From JAJDFU01 sp964595955 (GTDB lineage Bacteria > Bacteroidota > Bacteroidia > Chitinophagales > Saprospiraceae), in the NCBI GenBank assembly GCA_964595955.1, contig CAZQSF010000002.1:1-64000 (forward strand): 64,000 nt of DNA, written 5' to 3'. A program made the position numbers and the translations under genes. Within the stretch, counting starts at the first letter, position 1. Each line of letters starts with the position of its first letter. Of the stretch, positions 16,560 through 26,097 are shown in pieces. The notes below the pieces were generated by a model. That model worked only from the letters and a program-made list of their open reading frames with translations, was not told the DNA's origin and searched no databases.

Positions 16560-18964
16560 ATGATGAAAAGCGTTCGCCACCTCCGGCCTCTCGTCGCCGG
16601 GCTGTTGATGCTGTGCGGCGGGTTGGTTTCCACCTTTCCGGCATCGGCTCACCATCCAGGACCGAATCCTCCGGCCTCGAAATCCAATGCGCTGTTCGTA
16701 TTTCCCACCCTCATAAACGATACCACCATCTGCCAAAACAGTTCGGTCCAGCTCGCCACCCTGGATGCCGAGCCCGACGATACCGAATACAGCTGGACGC
16801 CGGCCGACGGCCTCGATGACCCGAATAGTGCTACCCCCATAGCCAGTCCGGAAACTACCACGGTATATCAACTGATCGCCGTGAGCGGCGACGGCCTTAC
16901 CCGAGATACCGCCCAGGTAGCCATTACGGTCATTCCGGCCGATGTAGCCATCGATATTGAAGGCAATGAAGACAATCAGCTTTGCCTCGGTGAATCGATC
17001 ACTCTGAGTGCGATTCTGGACCCCGACAACGGCCTCGATTCGCTCTTGTGGAGCACTTCCGACGGCAGCCTGGCCGATACGGCTGTGGCCAGCATTACCG
17101 CCACTCCCGAGGTCACCACCACGTATTTTGCCACCTATACCGTCAACGGTTGTACGGTGACGGAGGCCCTGGAAGTGCTCGTGGATTCGCTCCCCTTCGG
17201 CGAGATCATGGCCGATCCTATGAAGGACGAATACTGCCAGGGCGAAACCGTTACCCTGTTCACCGATCCTCCCTACGAGCCTTCCGATTTTCCCAATCTC
17301 GAAATCCAATGGGGGCCGACCATCGGCTTTGAGTCGCCGGATACAGCCTGGAATGCTGTTCTCACGACCCAGGGAGAGGGCATGATCACCTATCAGCGCT
17401 TTTTGTTCAACCGGGGCTGCCAGGATTTCAATGAGATCACACTTACCATTTTGCCCCCCAACCTGCCGGAAATTGATCCGGCCACCTCCCAGATATGCCG
17501 GGGTGAGTCGGTGGAACTCAATGTCACTTACGACGGAGAAGGCACCCTGGTCTGGTCCGAAAACTCGGGCTGCGGAGAGGGCGATACCGTATGTGTGGTG
17601 ACTCCTACAGATCCAAACACCGTGATTACCGTCCAACCTGAAGGAGCGCCCTGCCCCGTGCCGGCCACGGCTCAGATCGAGATCACCCAGTTTGTACTCG
17701 ACCTCAATGCGGGGCCGGCCTGCCTCGGCCAGCTTTTCCCGTTGAACCTGGCTTCCGATCCCTCGGCTACCTATCTCTGGACAAGCGAACCGCCCGATCC
17801 CTCCCTGAGCGCAGACGAACCCGAGCCCCAGGTTCTGCCCACGCAAACCACCACCTACACCGTAAATGTGAGCAAAGACGGCTGCGACACCACCGCCTCG
17901 TTGCTGGTGGATGTAGTCGACCTGGAGGTCGAGCTGCGGCCCGATACCAGTATCTGCCGGGGAGATGCCATTACCCTGAACCCCTTCTTCCCTCCTACCC
18001 CGGGCGCGGAATTCAGTTGGACGAGTTTCCCCAACGATTCCAACTTTGACGCCGACGCACCCAATCCGCAAGTTTCTCCGGTGGTAACCACAACCTATCA
18101 GGTCACCGCAACCCTGGGCGCATGCGTGGTGACCGATGAAGTGACTCTGATCGTAAATCAAGGGCCGACGCTGGACGTCGTTCCGGACACCATCATCTGT
18201 CCGGGCGAATCCGTCACGCTCAACCTGGATTCCAATATAAACTCTACCTACAACTGGACGAGCGATCCGCCCGATCCCTCGCTGGATCCCACCGACCCGG
18301 AACCCACGGTTACTCCCGGGGAAACCACGGTTTACGATCTTTTTGCCAGCGACGGCGCCTGCGAAGCCGAGGCCCGGGTTACCGTAACCGTCGTTCCGCC
18401 CACCATACTCACGGTGAGTAACGATACCATTATCCCGTATACGAGCGGGGGTACGGAGCTGACCCTGAATGCGTTCAGCGAACTGCCGGAAAATATTCCG
18501 GAATCGTTCCGGTGGGTCATTAACACGGTCCGGGATTCCGTACCCTCGACCGACACCCTGGAAGGCAACTCCATTACGGAGGTCTTCCGGGAGTCCGCCA
18601 CCGCCACGCTGATCTACGACAATGGCTGTATTACCGAAACCCGGGATATCGAGATATACGTTTTTCAGGTGCGAGTGCCCGGTGTTTTCACGCCCGATCT
18701 ACAGACCATGAGTATGGATGATCCCAATGAGCAAAACAAGTTCTTCAACTTCGTCATATCCGATGAAAATGCGGAGTTTTTTACCATCGAAGAGTTCAAG
18801 GTGTGGAACCGCTGGGGTCAACTGGTATACGACAATGACACCCCCGATACCGGCTGGGACGGCACCTACAACGGCGAGCCCTGCCCTATGGATGTCTATG
18901 TCTATCGCATTCGCATCCGGTCCGGCGATCTGGAATTTGTGGATTCAAGGGATGTGACCCTGGT
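16560..18964 (+). CDS. T9SS cargo surface protein with Ig/PKD-like repeats and CHU_C domain (3' end in gap)
   Basis: At least 801 residues to the N-run. A signal peptide follows the double ATG at 16560/16563. The mature part holds about eight repeats of 70-90 residues with the pattern D-T-x-I-C-x-G-E-S-V-x-L, Y-x-W, P-x-x-T-T-x-Y and G-C-x, the wording of Bacteroidota Ig/PKD-like adhesin modules. The last 90 residues are a gliding-motility-associated C-terminal domain (CHU_C/TIGR04131): VPGVFTPD, then FKVWNRWGQLVYDN, GWDGTYNGEPCP, VYVYRIRI and RDVTL. This domain directs export by the type IX system and attachment to the cell surface. CHU_C domains normally stop shortly after the VTL strand, so only a few residues are probably lost in the gap. 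Likely an adhesin; the ligand is unknown. Confidence 0.88.
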
Positions 18965-19064
18965 NNNNNNNNNNNNNNNNNNNNNNNNNNNNNNNNNNNN
19001 NNNNNNNNNNNNNNNNNNNNNNNNNNNNNNNNNNNNNNNNNNNNNNNNNNNNNNNNNNNNNNNN
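18965..19064. other. Assembly gap (100 N)
   Basis: Exactly 100 unknown bases, the usual placeholder for a scaffold join of unknown length. It falls at the 3' end of the CHU_C gene. The order and distance of sequence on either side rely on the scaffolding, not on read continuity. Confidence 0.99.
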
Positions 19065-19086
19065 CTTCATTCGGCAGGCCAGCAAC

Positions 19087-19491
19087 CTATTCACAGGCTC
19101 CGCTTTCCCAAGCCGTTACCCCGGCATTGAGCGCAGCACAGGTATTGCTGTACGTTTTCCCATCGCACCCACAGACCGGCTTATACACCATCGTACAAGG
19201 ACGCTGGTCTGCTCGCTTAATCACGCAGGGGCAGGCCCCCATCTCATAGCGGGTAACACCGGCAACCGTTGCTGAGCCGGGATTCGGATAGGTACGCCCG
19301 TCGCAACCGCAAACCGGATTGTATTCCATGGTTACCGGTGCATTGGGTCGGATCTTGCTTTCGTCTATGCAATCAAAGCTGTAGAGTTTAGCCGACGACT
19401 TCGGACTGCAAGTCAGGAGAGTGATCGCCAAAAAAACAAGCGCAAACAGGAAGGGTCCAATGGTAGAGGTTGTATGCATAGTCTTTAACAT
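19087..19491 (-). CDS. Kazal-type protease inhibitor lipoprotein (two domains)
   Basis: 134 residues from the ATG at 19491 (19479 is an alternative). The signal sequence ends in LLTC, a lipobox-like site. Two Kazal-like domains follow, each with the core Y-x-PVCGCDGxTY: the second is complete, with C-x-x-Y-KPVCGCDGKTYSNTC and the GVTAW-ESGAC end. In the first, the cysteine expected before TMEY is Val and the one expected after YPN is Gly; in Kazal folds these are usually disulfide partners. Bacterial Kazal proteins are thought to inhibit serine proteases of competitors, hosts or the cell itself. The gene follows the assembly gap, so its neighbour on that side is uncertain. Confidence 0.82.
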   Translation of the reverse strand: MLKTMHTTSTIGPFLFALVFLAITLLTCSPKSSAKLYSFDCIDESKIRPNAPVTMEYNPVCGCDGRTYPNPGSATVAGVTRYEMGACPCVIKRADQRPCTMVYKPVCGCDGKTYSNTCAALNAGVTAWESGACE

Positions 19492-19707
19492 GTATTTGCG
19501 AATACCCGTAGCCCGTCTCACGGGACAAGGCTGATCCGACTGGCAGCCGTTCGGATGTAAACTACTCAAACCTTTTTGTCTTCGTTTGACAATTTTCTGA
19601 ATGTTTTAGTTGCCATGTTGAGAAAATTTTAACTGAGTAAAATAAAGCATTAGAAATATTTTTCCGCTGCTCGATGAAGCCGCAGGAACTCGCTGCTGAA
19701 CGATGGG

Positions 19708-22041
19708 TTAGAATTTGAAGGTCGCGCTCAGACTAGGCAGGATGGGCAATTGGTTGACGCGCCGGTTGGTGATCCGATCGACGTAGAAAATATTTTCCCG
19801 ATCGTACACATTGGTCACCGAAGCCACGACCTCCAGGCGAGTATACTTGCCGAAAGAGAAAACTTTCTTCACGGAAGCATCCAGTCGATGATAATAGGGC
19901 AATCGCCCCTCGTTGAGGTCCGTGGAAAGCAAGGTACCCAGGCCGAAATTCCCGGTGAGAACATTGGTGAGCAAGAGATCCTCCGTTCCGAGATCCTGGT
20001 AGAAGCCCTGGGTTTGGGTGAAGGGGAAGCCCGAGCCCAGGTTCCAGCGCAGGCCGACCTCCCAGCCCAGATTTTTCCCGAACGCATAGCTTGCCAGAAG
20101 GTTGACATTGTGCCTGCGATCAAAAACCGTGAAGTACTCCTGGAAACCGTCGTCGCGCGTTACGTAACCCAGCGAGTAGGTGGCCCACACATAGAGGTTC
20201 TCCCGCTCGTAACGGGCCGAGAAATCGATTCCGTAGGCATCTCCCGTCTCGGTTATGAATTCCGGGTCATCCGCGCTGAGTCGATTCCGGTTGATCGTGA
20301 TCAGTTGGGTAAAGCGCTTGTAGTAGGGCTCCAGGTTGAAGGTCAGGTTGTTGGTAAGGTCGTATTCCACCCCAAAGACCGCATGCCACGATTTTTGGAG
20401 GTTGTCATTCGTGGGTTCGGTCGTAGAGCCGGGTTGGAACAGCGTCTGTTCCGGACCGGCCAGAAATCCGTTGAAAAAGTTGACCACGTCCAGATCATTG
20501 GTCGTGCTTATCAGGTTCTGGCTGTAGAGCCCGGCGCCGGCCTTGAAGCGCAAGGCATCCGTTGCATTCCACTTGATGCCCAATCGGGGTTCGGGCCGGA
20601 TCTCCGCCTGCGAGGCAAAATATTGGAGGCGAAAACCCGGTTCCAGGATAAAATCGCCAACGATCTGCTTGTACTTGATGAAAGCGGCGAGCTCGGTAGT
20701 GAAGTCCTGTTGATTGATGGAGATCCCGAGGGGGTTGGTGAAGCTGAAGTCCGTATTGAAGCCCGTGAAGGCAAAGCCGTAGTTGACTTCATTTTTGCGT
20801 CCATAGAAGGAAAAGTTCAGCAGAACCGAATAGTCTGTGATGGCACTGCGGCGGGGCCTTCCATCGGCTTCCGTCAGTTCGACTTCGTAATCCGAAAAAG
20901 CGACTGTACCGTCGATAATGATGTTGGAACTGGGAGGCACCAAGGTGAAGTTGGCACCCAACCCGAAGGTATTCCATTCGGAATCCGCCACGCCAACAAA
21001 ATTGAACCGGTCATTGAAATTGAAGCCAAACAGGTTGAGCTGGCTCCCGTTTCCGGCATTGAACGACAACTTCCCGTAAAAATCGGTGTAGCGATAGGGC
21101 AGCACATCGTCTACATCGGCCAGGGACGTATCGGCAGCTGCGAAGGAGAAAAAGTTGGTATCCTGTGCATAGGGATAAAACAGCTTGGAGCTCTCATCCA
21201 GATAGGAATGTTTACCGGTAAGCATGAAGGAAATGCTGCTACCGGTCTCTTCATTCAATTTTTTGATGGGGCCTTCAAAAAGCGCCTTGGCCTGGAAAGG
21301 GCTGGCCGAAACCAGGCCGCTGAATCGCTTCTTGTTGCCCTCCCGGGTTTTGATATCTACGATGGCGGAAATGCGCCCTCCGTGTTCGGCATTGAAGCCT
21401 CCGGTAAGTACGTCGACGCTCCGTATGGTCTCGGTTTCAAATACGGAGAAAAAGCCGATGGAGTGAAAGGGATTGTAAATCGTCATCCCGTCGATCATGA
21501 TCCGGTTCTGCACGGGCGAGCCGCCCCGTATGTAGAGCTGCCCACCCTGATCGCCGGAAACGATGATACCGGGAAGCACCGGCAAATATTGCGCAATATC
21601 GGGCTCTCCGCCGGTGGAGGGCAGGGAGCGGATCTGCTTGGCGGTCACCTGCAAGGTGGAAACGGTGGTTTCCGTACGCGCCCGCTCCCTGCGCCCCGAG
21701 ATTTCGACCGTGGTGAGTTCCACGGCATCGGGTTCCAGAAATATGCGCTGAAAAGGGATTTTGTTTTCTTCCACTTTAATAGCCACAACGGCCGAGTCGT
21801 ACCCCAGGTAAGTCACTACCAGCTCGTACTCCCCTACCGGCACGTTGGCAACCGTGAAGAAGCCATCCAGGTCGGTATTGGTGCCGAAATCCGTACCCCG
21901 GACCAATACGTTGGCAAAGGATATGGGTTCGCCGGTGTCTTTATCCAGCACCGTACCACGAAAGGTTCCTTGTTGTGCCCATACCGAAGACGAAAGGCTC
22001 AATGCCGAAAAGAAGAACAGCAGAAAGTAGAATTTGCGCAT
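19708..22041 (-). CDS. TonB-dependent outer-membrane receptor with CarboxypepD-regulatory-like N-domain
   Basis: 777 residues from the ATG at 22041. A signal peptide ends in SVWAQ. Residues 20-110 form the beta-sandwich domain often found in Bacteroidota receptors (GTVLDKDTGEPISFANV, TDLDGFFTVANVPVG, YLGYDSA). The plug domain follows, with LPVLPGI, QLYIRGGSPVQNRIMIDGM and DVLTGGFNAEHGGR. The rest is a beta-barrel ending in an outer-membrane-type terminal Phe (SLSATFKF). Substrate is unknown; no SusD-like partner or glycan enzymes lie nearby, so this is not an obvious polysaccharide locus. Siderophore, vitamin or peptide uptake are all possible. A good -7 box lies 44 bp upstream. Confidence 0.9.
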   Translation of the reverse strand: MRKFYFLLFFFSALSLSSSVWAQQGTFRGTVLDKDTGEPISFANVLVRGTDFGTNTDLDGFFTVANVPVGEYELVVTYLGYDSAVVAIKVEENKIPFQRIFLEPDAVELTTVEISGRRERARTETTVSTLQVTAKQIRSLPSTGGEPDIAQYLPVLPGIIVSGDQGGQLYIRGGSPVQNRIMIDGMTIYNPFHSIGFFSVFETETIRSVDVLTGGFNAEHGGRISAIVDIKTREGNKKRFSGLVSASPFQAKALFEGPIKKLNEETGSSISFMLTGKHSYLDESSKLFYPYAQDTNFFSFAAADTSLADVDDVLPYRYTDFYGKLSFNAGNGSQLNLFGFNFNDRFNFVGVADSEWNTFGLGANFTLVPPSSNIIIDGTVAFSDYEVELTEADGRPRRSAITDYSVLLNFSFYGRKNEVNYGFAFTGFNTDFSFTNPLGISINQQDFTTELAAFIKYKQIVGDFILEPGFRLQYFASQAEIRPEPRLGIKWNATDALRFKAGAGLYSQNLISTTNDLDVVNFFNGFLAGPEQTLFQPGSTTEPTNDNLQKSWHAVFGVEYDLTNNLTFNLEPYYKRFTQLITINRNRLSADDPEFITETGDAYGIDFSARYERENLYVWATYSLGYVTRDDGFQEYFTVFDRRHNVNLLASYAFGKNLGWEVGLRWNLGSGFPFTQTQGFYQDLGTEDLLLTNVLTGNFGLGTLLSTDLNEGRLPYYHRLDASVKKVFSFGKYTRLEVVASVTNVYDRENIFYVDRITNRRVNQLPILPSLSATFKF

Positions 22042-22084
22042 AGCGGGCTTTGGATTTTCTAAGTCGGGTAATACCAGCAAGGCG

Positions 22085-22092
22085 CAAATATA
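22085..22092 (-). promoter_or_regulatory. -7 promoter box for the TonB receptor gene
   Basis: The minus strand reads TATATTTG, an exact TAnnTTTG match 44 bp upstream of the receptor ATG. No correctly spaced -33 element was found. Confidence 0.5.
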
Positions 22093-22175
22093 ACCTGCAT
22101 CACTTAGCCGGGTCTATTTCTCGACAAAAATGTAGCCCCCACTAGCGCAAAGGGGATGACAAACCCGCTTTTCTT

Positions 22176-22790
22176 TTACCAGACCAGTTCACCGGCTCCC
22201 TGCCGGATCAGCTCCGGTTCGTCTCCGGTACAGAATACCAGGGTAGATGGCGCCAGGCCACCGACCCCTCCGTCGATGACCAGGTCCACCTGCTTGCCAA
22301 AGTCGTCGTATATGGCCTGTGGATCGGTGTAATATTCCTGTATGTCGTCTTGCGACTTGAGCGAGCTGGTCAGCATGGGCTGATCCAATTCGTCCAGGAT
22401 GGCCTGTAAAAGGGAGTGGTCGGGCACCCGCACCCCGATGGTGCGCTTTTTGTTCTTGAACAGTTTGGGCACCTGTTGATTCGATTCGAGAACGAAAGTG
22501 AAGGGGCCGGGCAAGTTGCGTTTGAGCAGCCGGAAAACCGCATTGTTCAGCGGACGCGTAAAAGCAGCGACCTGGCTGATATCCCGGCAAAGGATGGAGA
22601 GCATAGCCCGGCTGGGGTCGAGGCCCCGGAGCCGGCAGATCCGCTCCACGGCCGACTTCTGATCCATTGCGCATCCCAGCGCATAGACGGTATCGGTAGG
22701 ATATATGACGACACCGCCTTGCCGCAATCGGTCGACTACTTGCCGAATCTTTCGTCCTTCGGGTTTCTGCGGATGAATGGGGAGAAGCAT
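22176..22790 (-). CDS. YciO/YrdC/Sua5-family protein (threonylcarbamoyl-AMP synthase-like)
   Basis: 204 residues. The YrdC fold is seen from GGVVIYPTDTVYALGC (about 25-40) through LPGPFTFVL and GVRVPDHSLLQAIL to LTSSLK. YrdC/Sua5 enzymes make threonylcarbamoyl-AMP for the universal t6A tRNA modification; the YciO branch is related and less well defined. The KxR and SxN positions read less canonically here than in Sua5, so I favour the YciO branch. It follows the ChlI-like ATPase gene by 44 bp on the same strand. A second YrdC paralogue elsewhere would settle which one makes t6A. Confidence 0.8.
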   Translation of the reverse strand: MLLPIHPQKPEGRKIRQVVDRLRQGGVVIYPTDTVYALGCAMDQKSAVERICRLRGLDPSRAMLSILCRDISQVAAFTRPLNNAVFRLLKRNLPGPFTFVLESNQQVPKLFKNKKRTIGVRVPDHSLLQAILDELDQPMLTSSLKSQDDIQEYYTDPQAIYDDFGKQVDLVIDGGVGGLAPSTLVFCTGDEPELIRQGAGELVW

Positions 22791-22834
22791 GGCCTGGGGG
22801 TGTTGGTTTAGCTTCTTAAAATACGGAAAAACAC

Positions 22835-24307
22835 TTAATCTTCTTCTCCGAAAAGGTCGTCGTCCAGCATGTCGGCCAACAGGTCGCGAAAAGTAAAACT
22901 GGCTTCCAACACATCTTTATTGATGACGTTGAACTCGGACAAACCGTGCAAGGCGAGTTCCATGAAGGTATACAGGTCATCGCCCTTGACCGGCAACTGT
23001 CCTTCCACCAGCTTGCGCAGACCGGCCACCTCATCCAGGGCTTTTCGATAGGTCGCATCGCTGGCATCGTTGAGCAGGTCCAGGGTATTTCCGCCGGCAA
23101 ACCAGGCTTTGACGGTGCCGTAAGGGTCCCGCTCTTCGCCTTTCTTGAGTCGGTCGGGATGTGGAAAGTGATCGAGGAAGGTCTTCTTGATGGCTTCGCT
23201 CATGAGCGACATGGCCACGCTGTAGGAGCCCTCCTGCTCGCCCTCGTACACCAGTTCCACTTTTCCGGTGATGGCAGGAACGACGCCCCAGAAGTCGATG
23301 AGCCGGGCCTGGGTCCGGGCCTCCTTGTTGAGCAGCATGCGGCGTTCGGCCGTACTCACCAGGTTTTCCAGGCCGGAAATACTCAGCCGGGCCGACACCC
23401 CGCTTTTCTCATCTACCAGCTCACTTTCCCGGGCGGCAAAGGAAACTTGCTCGAGTAAAACTTGCAGCACATCGGGCACAACGACGCGGTCCTTCTGCTC
23501 TTCAGCCAGCAGGGCTTCCTGCTGGGTGATCCGACGAGCGATATCGATCGTTTTGGGATAATGCGTGAGGATCTGGCTTTCGATGCGGTCCTTGAGCGGC
23601 GTGATAATGCTCCCCCGATTGGTGTAGTCCTCCGGGTTGGCTGTAAAGACAAACTGCAGATCCAAGGGAAGGCGAAGCTTGAATCCCCGGATCTGGATGT
23701 CGCCCTCCTGCAAAATATTGAATAGCGACACCTGGATGCGAGGCTGCAGATCCGGCAATTCGTTGATCACGAAGATCGAGCGGTTGGCCCGAGGCACCAG
23801 ACCATAATGAATGACCCGCTCATCGCTATACGGCAACTTGAGCGAAGCCGCCTTAATGGGGTCTACATCGCCGATAAGGTCGGCCACACTCACATCGGGC
23901 GTAGCGAGCTTTTCTACGTAGCGCTGAGACCGATGCACCCACTCGATGGGGGTGTCGTCGCCATGCTCGGCGATCAGATCGCAGGCGTAACGCGAAAGCG
24001 GGTGCAGGGGATCGTCGTTGAGCTCGCTGCCGGCCACCACGGGCATGTATTCGTCCAGCAGATTGACCAGCAGGCGGGCGATGCGGGTTTTGGCCTGCCC
24101 GCGAAGTCCCAGCAGTAAAATGTTGTGCCGGCTCAAAAGGGCTCGCTCGATATCCGGCAATACGGTATCGTCGAACCCGATGATGCCGTTGAACACCTTT
24201 TGCTTCTTTTCCAGGCGGGCAACCAGGTTTTCCCTCAACTCTTTCTTGATCGGCCGGCTGCGATACGAACTGGCTTTCAGTTCGCCCAAAGTCTTGATTT
24301 CACGCAT
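22835..24307 (-). CDS. ChlI/MoxR-like AAA+ ATPase
   Basis: 490 residues from the ATG at 24307. Residues 60-300 form an AAA+ core: P-loop GLRGQAKT (67-74, Ala in place of the usual Gly before Lys), a Walker-B position reading IFVINELPDL rather than a D-E pair, then LFNILQEGDIQIRG and FVFTANPEDYTNRG, the wording of magnesium-chelatase I subunits and MoxR relatives. A lid and a helical C-terminal part follow. MoxR-type ATPases normally work with a von Willebrand A protein as a metal-inserting or remodelling chaperone; no VWA gene is seen within the window. The acidic C-terminus (LDDDLFGEED) is notable. Chlorophyll synthesis is not implied. The client is unknown. Confidence 0.82.
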   Translation of the reverse strand: MREIKTLGELKASSYRSRPIKKELRENLVARLEKKQKVFNGIIGFDDTVLPDIERALLSRHNILLLGLRGQAKTRIARLLVNLLDEYMPVVAGSELNDDPLHPLSRYACDLIAEHGDDTPIEWVHRSQRYVEKLATPDVSVADLIGDVDPIKAASLKLPYSDERVIHYGLVPRANRSIFVINELPDLQPRIQVSLFNILQEGDIQIRGFKLRLPLDLQFVFTANPEDYTNRGSIITPLKDRIESQILTHYPKTIDIARRITQQEALLAEEQKDRVVVPDVLQVLLEQVSFAARESELVDEKSGVSARLSISGLENLVSTAERRMLLNKEARTQARLIDFWGVVPAITGKVELVYEGEQEGSYSVAMSLMSEAIKKTFLDHFPHPDRLKKGEERDPYGTVKAWFAGGNTLDLLNDASDATYRKALDEVAGLRKLVEGQLPVKGDDLYTFMELALHGLSEFNVINKDVLEASFTFRDLLADMLDDDLFGEED

Positions 24308-24511
24308 GAAAGCAGAGTGATTTTGCGAAAGATTCAATGACTGAAACGCAATGCCCCTTCTTTAGTTTTACGCATCCGGGGAATAGTGCCACTGCTCGGT
24401 CAGAAGGGACGTTTGGTAGAAAGATAGCGCTCCGCAGTCTGTTCTGTGGTATCTTTAACAGGTTCATTTTCTTTTCGGAGCCTTCTCCTGCGGAAATTCA
24501 AAAACCATCAG

Positions 24512-25183
24512 ATGAAAAGAGGAATTCTCGCGCTGATTCTGGGCCTATTGCTCTCGACGCTCACCGGCTGCTTCGATCTGCATGAAGAGATCAGCCTGAA
24601 TAAAGACGGCTCCGGCTCCTATGCCATGACCCTGGACCTGTCCGAAATGCTGGATATGTTGGCCTCCTTTTCGGAAGATAAGACCGAGGCCAAAGACTCC
24701 ATACGCCTTTCCATGGATTCCGTCATGACGGAGGCCAAAGAAAAGCTCGAAGCTGTGAGGGGCATTAGTAAGGTACGCACTGAGATGCAGGACGGAAAGG
24801 TCTTGCTCTCCTATGCATTCGCAAGCATAGAGGCCTTGAACGAGGCTCAGCTACTCCAAATGGAAGATGAGGAAGACCGGTTAAGCCTGAGCGAGTCGTC
24901 CCGGTATCAATTTGCCAGGGGGTCGTTCAGGCGGCGGGGTTTACCCAAGGGCTTTATGGACGAGGAAGAAGATGAACTGGATGAATCCTCCCTTCAAATG
25001 GCCAGGATGTTTTTCGGCGACGCCAAGTTCACCACTGTCGTTCACTTGCCGGGTAAAGTAAAGGAGGTGAATTCGGAGAATGCCCTGATCTCGGACCGCA
25101 AACGCACGGTGACCCAGGAAATCCCCATGATGGATATTCTCGATGAAAAGGCAGACCTGGACCTGGAAATCCGTTTCAACTAG
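24512..25183 (+). CDS. Uncharacterised lipoprotein
   Basis: 223 residues from the ATG at 24512. The signal sequence ends in LTGC, a clear lipobox with Cys at about 20. The mature part starts FDLHEEISLNKDGSGSYAMTLDLS, a wording that recurs in Bacteroidota lipoproteins of unknown function whose N-half looks like a beta-rich domain. A Glu/Asp-rich stretch (EEEDELDES) lies at about 150-165. It is the first gene of a five-gene rightward cluster and precedes the next gene by only 7 bp. TATCTTTA upstream is one base off the -7 box. No function can be assigned. Confidence 0.75.
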   Translation: MKRGILALILGLLLSTLTGCFDLHEEISLNKDGSGSYAMTLDLSEMLDMLASFSEDKTEAKDSIRLSMDSVMTEAKEKLEAVRGISKVRTEMQDGKVLLSYAFASIEALNEAQLLQMEDEEDRLSLSESSRYQFARGSFRRRGLPKGFMDEEEDELDESSLQMARMFFGDAKFTTVVHLPGKVKEVNSENALISDRKRTVTQEIPMMDILDEKADLDLEIRFN

Positions 25184-25190
25184 GCATCCC

Positions 25191-25616
25191 ATGATCGAAA
25201 AAGTCTGGAAGTCCATACAGGAAGCTTCCGGCCTACTCCTGGAGCAGGCCGATCAACTGGGCAAGGGAGCCCGGGATAAGGCCTACCAGCTCATTGAAGA
25301 TTGGCTGGCCGTTTTCCCGAGGCTGGAGGAAGCCGGCCTCACCATGACCAGTTTTTCAATGGGCATAGCCCTAAGCCCTTCCCTGGACGTGGAATTTCGC
25401 GGCGAGCATGCCAGGTTTACATCCGACCGGTTGGACGAATTACTGGAGAAACACCGGGAATCCACTGCTCTGACTTCGGTGTTCAAGACCATCAAAACAA
25501 CCTACCGGTTGCACCAGCGCCTGGACAGCCCCCTGCAGGATCCGCTGATCCTGAAAATAAAGATCCGGCTCTCGCCCGAGATAAAAGTATATTTGGGCGA
25601 ACCATTGATCGAGTGA
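25191..25616 (+). CDS. Uncharacterised 141-residue cytoplasmic protein
   Basis: 141 residues from the ATG at 25191, with no signal peptide or membrane segment. The N-terminal half is helical and charged (QADQLGKGARDKAYQLIEDW), the C-terminal half has alternating strands ending in ILKIKIRLSPEIKVYLG. No known family was recognised. The gene is 7 bp after the lipoprotein gene and its TGA overlaps the ATG of rlmH (TGATG), so coupling is likely. The link to RlmH may be chance packing. Confidence 0.75.
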   Translation: MIEKVWKSIQEASGLLLEQADQLGKGARDKAYQLIEDWLAVFPRLEEAGLTMTSFSMGIALSPSLDVEFRGEHARFTSDRLDELLEKHRESTALTSVFKTIKTTYRLHQRLDSPLQDPLILKIKIRLSPEIKVYLGEPLIE

Positions 25617-26089
25617 TGCGGCTGGAACTCTGGATGATCGGAAAAACCTCCGCGCCCTACCTTTCGGAGGGCCTTGCCGAGTACGAGAAGCGAATCAATC
25701 GCTATTTGCCTTTCCGGCAAGTGACGCTACCGGACGTAAAACACAAGAAAAACGAAAGCCCGCGCCAGCGCATGGCCCGAGAAGCCGGGCTGGTTCTCGA
25801 CAGATTGGCACCACAGGACCTTCTCATCCTGCTGGATGAAAAGGGTCGCGCCTATTCTTCGGAGCAATTTGCCGAATTTGTCGACCGCCTCCAACAGCAA
25901 AGCGGTCGCCGGCTCGTCTTTCTGGTGGCCGGGGCCTACGGCGCTGCGGACGAACTCAAGGAGCGGGCACAACATACCCTTTCCCTGTCGCCCATGACCT
26001 TTTCGCACCAGATGGTCCGCTTGTTTTTTGCTGAACAATTGTACCGGGCCATGACCATACTGCGCAACGAACCTTATCACCACGCCTGA
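25616..26089 (+). CDS. rlmH: 23S rRNA (pseudouridine1915-N3)-methyltransferase RlmH
   Basis: 157 residues, matching the compact SPOUT methyltransferase RlmH. Seen are the N-terminal strand LELWMIGKT, the YEKRINRYLPF helix, LLDEKGRAYSSEQFAEF, the knot glycine region FLVAGAYGAADE, LSLSPMTFSHQMVRLFFAEQLYRAM and the invariant C-terminal NEPYHHA. RlmH methylates pseudouridine 1915 in helix 69 of 23S rRNA on assembled ribosomes. The start ATG overlaps the preceding stop. The C-terminal tail, needed for activity, is intact. Confidence 0.97.
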   Translation: MRLELWMIGKTSAPYLSEGLAEYEKRINRYLPFRQVTLPDVKHKKNESPRQRMAREAGLVLDRLAPQDLLILLDEKGRAYSSEQFAEFVDRLQQQSGRRLVFLVAGAYGAADELKERAQHTLSLSPMTFSHQMVRLFFAEQLYRAMTILRNEPYHHA

Positions 26090-26097
26090 TCGAATTT

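Noticed and set aside
16326..18161. A 611-codon minus-strand frame opposite the CHU_C gene
   Set aside because: It is the shadow of the repeat gene with a strong CHU_C end on the plus strand.
16521..19130. An open frame running across the N gap
   Set aside because: The Ns translate as X and the frame beyond them has no family similarity; the gene really ends in or near the gap.
19750..22062. A 770-codon open frame opposite the TonB receptor gene
   Set aside because: The receptor on the minus strand has plug, barrel and signal features; the plus frame shows none.
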